Source: Trichostrongylus colubriformis (Eukaryota > Nematoda > Chromadorea > Rhabditida > Trichostrongylidae). From it: a stretch of 64,000 nucleotides of DNA. The stretch covers positions 868,001 through 932,000 of the forward strand of contig OZ022259.1 in NCBI GenBank assembly GCA_963978905.1. Direction: 5' to 3'. Every line of letters begins with the position of its first letter. The stretch's first letter is position 1. A program made the translations under genes and the position numbers. The notes below the pieces were generated by a model, which worked only from the letters and a program-made list of their open reading frames with translations, was not told the origin of the DNA and made no database searches. Below are positions 60,501 through 64,000 of the stretch, piece after piece.

Positions 60501-61846
60501 CACCAATGCAGCAAATGCGATATTCGATCGCTACATTTACTCGAATGGACAGTAATATTTTCGCTGGGATCTTTTTTCTCTACTTCGAGTAGTGTTTAAA
60601 GACATCATTAGGGGTAGGCAATAGTGGAGAAATCCCAAGAAGAAGTCACTCACATGGTAGTCCTGGGCCTAAGAAGGCTATCTGCGGCGAAATCCCGGTG
60701 AAAAAGCGCCCCTCCGAGCTGTAGAAGCGCTGCAAAACGGCGAAGCGTTCAGGGGCTCCGCCTCTGCCACTCAGTGGCTCCGCCTCTCGATGACGTAATT
60801 CCCGATTGACTGGGGTGAGAGCGGCCAGGGAGATGAGGCAGAATCGAAGGTTTTGCGGTGCGCTTTCGCGGTTTTAGCTTGAAGCTCACCCCAAAAAGTA
60901 GATGCTGTCGTATTTCCAAACATTCCCTTGTGTTTACTTGGCAACATGCCAATGAAAAACTAGAGCAGATTACCCGCGTCATGACGGGAAGGTCGTCCGC
61001 CCCTAGAACCAACGGTGGGATGGGGGTCCTATTTCTCGGGTTTTTGGCCGTTTCCATCTGTTTTTTCTCCACTGTCCTGTTACTAGGCATCTCGACTTTC
61101 ATATGCACTACTTCTTTTACTTTTCGTCCGACTTTCCCCTAATGATGCCTTTAAGCCAAGCTTCTCGAATTCCCATGTCTTCCTTGACATTGCACCATGC
61201 CAACAGCTTATATGAAACGTAGTGGAACTCGGAAGCTTTCTTTTTTCTGGGTTCGTATTGCGAAAGGACCGCTGCGAAAGGACCGCAAGATTGTTTGACA
61301 TGGCTCCCTTCTGTTCGAAACATTAGATGTCGCTCTTTGTACGTTTTGGAGATGGTACGGAGAAGTATTTTGAAAATTTTGTTATAACGCTCCCTCCGTT
61401 AAAGCTTCTGGCTCATAATGTGGCGCGGTTGGAAGCGCACAGTTCTATCTCTGGAATTTACCACACGCGAAAGTTCAAGGGCTGATATGGAAGAGTTTGC
61501 CACCCAATTGCAGCCAGTATTGGATTTGCTGAACAGTAGCGATTCAGGTATAAGACGTGCTGATCCTTTCTCTTCTGTCGCGTTCTAAAATTTGTCAAGA
61601 TTATTCTGCCTGACTAGTCGAGTTTTTTGATGTCTTGGTGCTTAGGGATGGACCAAGTCATTAGCTTCCTCCATTTGAAACTTTGTCATTCTCTGTGAAG
61701 AATGAGTATTCACCCCCCCCCCCTCTTTTCACTAGAAGGCGATACGAAGTAATTTTTTTTTGCAAAAATCGCCCACCCATGCATAGAGAACATTGTTCTT
61801 TGAATTTTTTGCAGATGAGATTTCATGGGCGTCAGCTGCTCTGTGA
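42509..61846 (+). CDS. Multi-exon nuclear-type protein with basic Arg/Gly, Pro and acidic regions; one frameshift
   Basis: Exons: 42509-42550, 53821-53936, 55631-55830, 56692-56879, 56945-57040, 57546-57641, 61405-61547, 61815-61846. Phases agree at every junction (0, 2, 1, 0, 0, 0, 1) if one G of the GGG at 61479-61481 is ignored, giving about 303 residues; stop TGA 61844-61846. Order: MQKEPSSQDSVVVS start; Ser-rich N-terminus; basic KKPRRGRG and RGRGVGRPPLR (AT-hook-like, residues about 50-90); a run of six Pro; HDVMCPHTGAYLG; a long acidic Ser/Glu/Lys stretch; then a helical C-terminus (FVEETILDEFSLLLFTCLSD, LLAHNVARLEAHSS, EEFATQLQPVLDLLNSS). AT-hooks bind A/T-rich DNA, so a chromatin or transcription role is likely but inferred. 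The family is not identified. The first intron is 11.3 kb and repeat-rich; the third exon's donor and the AAG acceptors of exons 5 and 7 are the weaker sites. Confidence 0.7.
42551..44540. other. First part of intron 1, including a poly-G tract
   Basis: Intronic, T-rich, with short frames only. A run of about 18 G lies at 43376-43393. No exon in phase or repeat family was recognised here. Confidence 0.4.
44545..44965 (-). mobile_element. 3' end of a CR1-like LINE, 5'-truncated
   Basis: Minus strand 44940-44755 reads PRSNTGIRSRFFSVRASSEF and on to FLMPSNIAQLKSSMSKFYS and a stop, matching the C-terminal tail found after the reverse transcriptase of CR1/jockey-type LINEs (R-x-R-x-FFSxR...FK). 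Past the stop comes about 180 bp of 3' sequence ending in a TTTAATTTAATTTAATTT microsatellite (plus strand 44560-44580, direction reversed), a typical CR1-type tail. It lies within intron 1 of the large gene in the opposite direction. Confidence 0.62.
45138..45460 (-). pseudogene. Coding-like remnant, unknown
   Basis: On the minus strand, overlapping frames read DAKGDPIRVGLKIQMKFAG (about 45440) and, after a frame change, ELHRTEWSNDRHPPPLYTNR and on to GYFNSDNVLQMDK with a stop at 45138. The composition is protein-like and the frames interlock, suggesting a decayed coding sequence inside intron 1. It may be an upstream part of the adjacent LINE or an unrelated pseudogene; no motif decides. 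Confidence 0.27.
45470..50135. other. Middle of intron 1; nothing firm
   Basis: Near 46889-46911 a family C-type end occurs (ATGTCAGTCTTCGCGATTTTG). 47180-47340 is a GC/CpG-richer patch with a 96-codon minus frame (47239-46949, starting MLRTLQRKYRHHLR) and a 191-codon plus frame, neither recognised. Minus frames such as 49829-49467 are Lys/Arg-rich because the plus strand is T-rich, so they are not called. Confidence 0.35.
50140..50340 (+). CDS. Candidate small ORF or exon inside intron 1
   Basis: The open frame reads through MRSFDVDLFDEKWNELQQFE and ends SKEPFT before TGA. Its acidic/aromatic, helical composition is unlike the surrounding T-rich intron translations. It might be an alternative exon, a nested small gene or a decayed one. 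There is no splice site in phase with the neighbouring exons and no known domain. Confidence 0.28.
   Translation: MVIARIKCHVVMRSFDVDLFDEKWNELQQFERDIGLLFDILNFEQFNPFSTLDFPSRCFLSKEPFT
50910..50942. repeat. Isolated terminus of family A
   Basis: TTTTAAAGACACCAGGAAGG continuing GGTAATTTTGGC matches the family A end (TTTAAAGACACCGGAGCGG, 51963) and the inverse of 22440-22467. The body of the repeat is not recognisable on either side. Confidence 0.5.
51110..51230. repeat. Short hairpin element with G and C homopolymer arms
   Basis: GGGTCAAATAAAGTCAAGG is followed by about 10 G; then comes a core of GACGTCGAC-type repeats, a run of about 17 C, and TTCCGACTTTATTTAACCC, the inverse of the left edge. 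The whole can fold into one stem of about 110 bases. It is probably a very small MITE. Confidence 0.55.
51962..52294 (-). repeat. Family A dispersed repeat with well-kept terminus
   Basis: Plus-strand left edge TTTAAAGACACCGGAGCGGT then AAATTTGGC is the family's outer end. The reverse complement then runs through the TTCTCGGGT...GGCC, GAGAGGGGCGCGAG, CACGATCCCGCAGCACG, GAAACTAGCATTGGAAG and AACCTTCCACTTCAGAAG blocks to CAGGACTGGGAATG-type sequence near 52290. Intronic in the large gene (intron 1). Confidence 0.66.
52770..52942. mobile_element. Family C (PIF-like) MITE
   Basis: The ends ACCGCTGTCAGACTTCGCAA and GGCGAAGTCTGACGGCGGCC are inverse repeats of about 22 bp. The interior contains TGCGATTTTGCGTTGTCGCA and CTCGCGATTCTACG blocks typical of the group. 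173 bp, non-coding, inside intron 1. Confidence 0.62.
52943..53820. other. End of intron 1
   Basis: T-rich, no repeat or exon was recognised; ends with a TCTGTTCCAG acceptor at 53820. Confidence 0.5.
54553..54765 (-). CDS. Candidate antisense exon in intron 2 of the large gene
   Basis: On the minus strand an acceptor-like TCTATTTCAAG is followed by a frame with NEIALKPQADTTIHTAIC, FHGHIVLTRDGKNPFQLAAK and SANK, then a GTAAAAGG donor at about 54551. The composition is balanced and both splice signals are acceptable. No second exon was found on this strand, so it may be part of a nested gene, a pseudogene or chance. Confidence 0.33.
58995..59099 (+). CDS. Alternative last exon of the large gene (candidate)
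   Basis: A TTGTGTAAACAG acceptor (ending 58994) opens 34 codons in phase 0 with exon 57546-57641, ending at TGA 59097-59099; the peptide ends VIVDIDNDEWDSSG. Joined after 57641 it would give a 280-residue isoform. It competes with the 61405 and 61815 exons, whose sequence continues the upstream helix more naturally. It lies at the end of a longer plus frame (58749-59099) that is Arg-rich and GC-rich, so chance is possible. Confidence 0.38.
   Translation, partial: VKLPPRNFDRGRIWSAGRRVVIVDIDNDEWDSSG
60225..60480 (-). pseudogene. mariner-type transposase fragment
   Basis: Minus strand reads MSSVLANRRRPIFLHDNTR, the region around the second catalytic Asp (HDNARPH-type) of mariner transposases. 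The flanking CGGTTTTCGAC, TTCAAATGCG and CAGCATCGTGT blocks also occur in the 17505-17900 remnant, so both derive from one family. It lies in the last large intron of the second gene. Confidence 0.58.
60596..61154. mobile_element. Family D element, second copy
   Basis: 559 bp, colinear with 22803-23360. The left end TTAAAGACATCATTAGGGG is the inverse of the right end CCCCTAATGATGCCTTTAA with one difference. Long identical blocks include GGTAGTCCTGGGCCTAAGAA and GTGTTTACTTGGCAACATGC. The GC-rich centre is shortened where the first copy has GCGGTCCCGCCTC. Sits 250 bp before exon 61405. Confidence 0.74.
61405..61547 (+). CDS. Penultimate exon of the large gene with a 1-base frame break
   Basis: In phase with exon 57546-57641 the exon reads LLAHNVARLEAHSSISGIYH and hits TGA right after GGG 61479-61481. 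From that point the +1 frame is open and reads ADMEEFATQLQPVLDLLNSS up to a GTATAAG donor at 61548, joining exon 61815-61846 in phase (DEISWASAAL, stop). Both halves look coding, so the extra G is either an assembly or sequencing error in a homopolymer or a genuine inactivating or C-terminus-changing mutation. Confidence 0.6.
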
Positions 61847-62486
61847 ATGTTGAATTCCGATAAGCAGCTGTTAGCGAATTATTTTGGGGTTGGTAGCAGT
61901 ATTGCTGTAGCAATATCACTCACTCTCGCGGGCGAATCACATGTTCAAAGTCATGTTACTAGAATGCGCTGGAATTATGCAGGAACATCGCCGCAGTACC
62001 CGGTGTCTGCTTTGTTTCTTTTTCTCATTTGGCTGATTACGTGTGTGCCCATTCGAGTAAATGTAGCGAACGAATATGCACTTGCTGCACTAGTGGATGA
62101 AAAAAAAACTCCAATTGTTATTGTTCCTAAAAGGAAGGAGGAGCCAATGCTTCGACATGTATTCCAGGAAACTCATCATTGATCAGTAGCTTCTCCCCTT
62201 GCAAAAAGCTGTCTGAGTGACGGGGCTCTGTGAGTAGACCGTACAAGCACATCTCAAAAAGAAAAGGTCGAAGATCAGGCCTTTCTGAAATGGTGAAAAT
62301 ATCATTGCGAAACTCAAACGGGCATGCGGTGTGGTGTAGAGTCGATCGTAGATATTACTTGAACCCGAAAGAAAGGAGCCATCTTCACAAGACTTAGGAA
62401 TGAGCTGAGTAGTGAGCATATTCGCTCGAAAAACTGTATGGCTTTTTATGTCAGTGTTGGGATAGACTATTTAGGGCTACAATAAA
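61847..62486 (+). other. 3' untranslated region of the large gene
   Basis: Follows the stop at 61846 and runs to an AATAAA at 62481-62486, a good polyadenylation signal. It contains a 111-codon open frame (61847-62182) with one hydrophobic stretch (ALFLFLIWLITCVPI); with no domain or phase-compatible join I treat it as untranslated. Confidence 0.42.
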
Positions 62487-62489
62487 TTA

Positions 62490-64000
62490 ACTTTTGTTGG
62501 ATGTCGAAATACCCCATAAAGCACGTAAAATTAGCACAGGAGAGGCACCACAGATCATGTCAGGCTTTGTTGATGCAGTCGATTGATGATGGGCAGGCTT
62601 GGAACAGTCTTTAAGTCGTATGACTTGGCATCGTAACATTCTACGTCTGTTTCTCGGCTAGAGTATCGTCAAATCCGCTTCCCTTTTCGGCCGGTCTCTT
62701 GATGTCGATTAACTACATTCTATCTATCCGATATCATTAATTGAATGAAATATTATCATGGGGGCACCCATACCAGTTTCATATGAGCGCATCTGATTCA
62801 GCTGATGTTGTGAAAGGCTTTCCGACCGAAGTGCCATAACCAATAAATCAGTTTTTGTTTGCGGCGCGGTTCTGCCAAACCATAGTTTAAAGTGAAGTGG
62901 AAAAAGACTAAAACATGTGGAAAAAAGCCATCGCCAGTGAAAGGGCAACGATCGGTGTTGAAAAACAGCGCGAATATGAAAGGAATTTACGGACTCTTAA
63001 GTAAACATTGGATAGTGCATAACCACAACCAGCACGGAATAGTTTCATGTTACAGTCACTGGACGATACAGCAGTTTCGCTGAACCCATCACATTAAAAA
63101 GGTGTTGCGTCGCGACACATAAAGCCCGTTCGAGCCATTTACCAATTCCATCCGTTTGTGGTTTGCGGTAATACTGCTGGATTAGATGCATCTGAGATGG
63201 CATTACCAGTGTAGCTTCATTGCGCATCCAACGTCTCTGAAAATAAGGGTGAAGGGTGTGCGGGACGTTCCTTAGGGCTGAAGAATGGTAAACGGCAGTG
63301 TTTGTGGAGGGTGTCGGAGGAGGTTTATTAGTTGAGAACTAATACAGTCGATGCGGCTGTAGAATGTTTCATGGATCGATAGTTGGTGCACGTGGGAGTG
63401 CATTTTGGAAGAAGGTCCAGGAAGCGCCGTTACAATATGAGTGTGTCTCTTTTTATTAAGCAAGGTTTTCTCTTAGGTGTATGATTAATTGTGCATAATC
63501 TACGCTCAACAATGTGCCTAAGGTCTATTTATACCACCATAAATGAGAAGGTGCACCGATTGGCTTTTTTGGAGTACAAAGCCAAGGCTCGTCCATCCAG
63601 CCCTTAATCATAGAAAGACGTCGTGTTACTTTTTTGGAGCAATAGATCCTCGCGTAACTATTACGGTTCCACCCTTTTTGCGCGCCATGATGCTCTACCA
63701 TGACGCCATAACTGTTCGGAAACATGCTGGCCACGCCCACTTAAGCTGTCTATTGGTAGCTGAGCTAAAGGCCTGGTGAGCATGGGTTTGAACGGGTGTA
63801 CCGCCATGGCGCATCGTGGCAGTACAAAAAGGATTCAGTCCGGATATTTACCCGAAGGCTAGTAATCCGAAAGGTTAAGTCGGCTAATCTGACGATCCCA
63901 CCGTAGCCTCGGTGGCTACGGTTGCGATATACGGTTTTGACCAAGATTGTTTGCTTGGATTACTCGACTTGAATGACGTAAATACCGATGCATAATGCCA
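62490..64000. other. Intergenic to window end; nothing recognised except a short hairpin
   Basis: No exon series or repeat family was supported. At 63900-63922 ACCGTAGCC and GGCTACGGT form a perfect 9-bp stem with a 5-base loop in a GC-richer context. Frames at 63525-63779 on both strands are unrecognised. Confidence 0.4.

Noticed and set aside
61847..62182. 111-codon frame after the large gene's stop, with a hydrophobic segment
   Set aside because: Directly follows the stop codon in what looks like the 3' untranslated region; no splice site links it in phase.

Overview
The window looks like nuclear DNA of a nematode, probably a clade V strongylid (hookworm-like). This is inferred from three things: short exons with GTGAGT-type donors and TTTCAG/TTTTAG acceptors, a dense load of short palindromic DNA transposons, and RTE- and CR1-like LINE remnants. 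No bacterial operons, CRISPR arrays or rRNA were seen. No long intact ORF was recognised; the longest open frames (about 200 codons) lie in introns or repeats.

Two host genes can be reconstructed on the plus strand from phase-compatible exons. The first runs off the left edge and encodes a C2H2 zinc-finger protein (exons 41-112, 249-375, 498-599, 735-875 and 950-1078, with an alternative last exon at 1233-1422). The second spans 42509-61846: a 14-codon first exon, an 11.3-kb first intron, then a basic Gly/Arg-rich AT-hook-like segment, a Pro run, an acidic Ser/Glu-rich stretch and a helical C-terminus. All joins of the second gene agree in phase, except for one apparent extra G in a GGG run (61479-61481) of the penultimate exon.

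The 40 kb between the genes, and the introns of the second gene, are mostly transposon debris. From left to right: a Tc1-like transposase remnant (2.7-3.6 kb); several copies of a TTAA-flanked family here called A (9.7, 11.1, 22.1, 28.8 and 52.0 kb, plus a lone end at 50.9 kb) and a related 558-bp family D (22.8 and 60.6 kb); a palindromic family B (4.1, 19.0, 24.1, 32.2 and 34.4 kb); a piggyBac-like element (13.0-14.06 kb); a foldback element (16.1-16.5 kb); mariner remnants (17.6 and 60.2 kb); a MITE with a 9-bp target duplication (21.1 kb); a TA-flanked hairpin MITE, a 146-bp tandem repeat and a 0.68-kb palindrome side by side (24.8-26.4 kb); a mariner nested inside a PIF/Harbinger-like MITE (29.8-30.86 kb); an RTE LINE with its polymerase core deleted (32.4-34.0 kb); a pair of 0.67-kb inverted arms around a LINE reverse-transcriptase fragment (34.95-37.84 kb); a Tc1-like element with double terminal repeats (38.1-39.65 kb); and a PIF-like MITE whose terminal repeats carry 8-mer arrays (40.7-41.2 kb).

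All assignments rest on reading motifs, repeats and splice signals by eye. No database search was run, and family letters A-E are local labels for this window.
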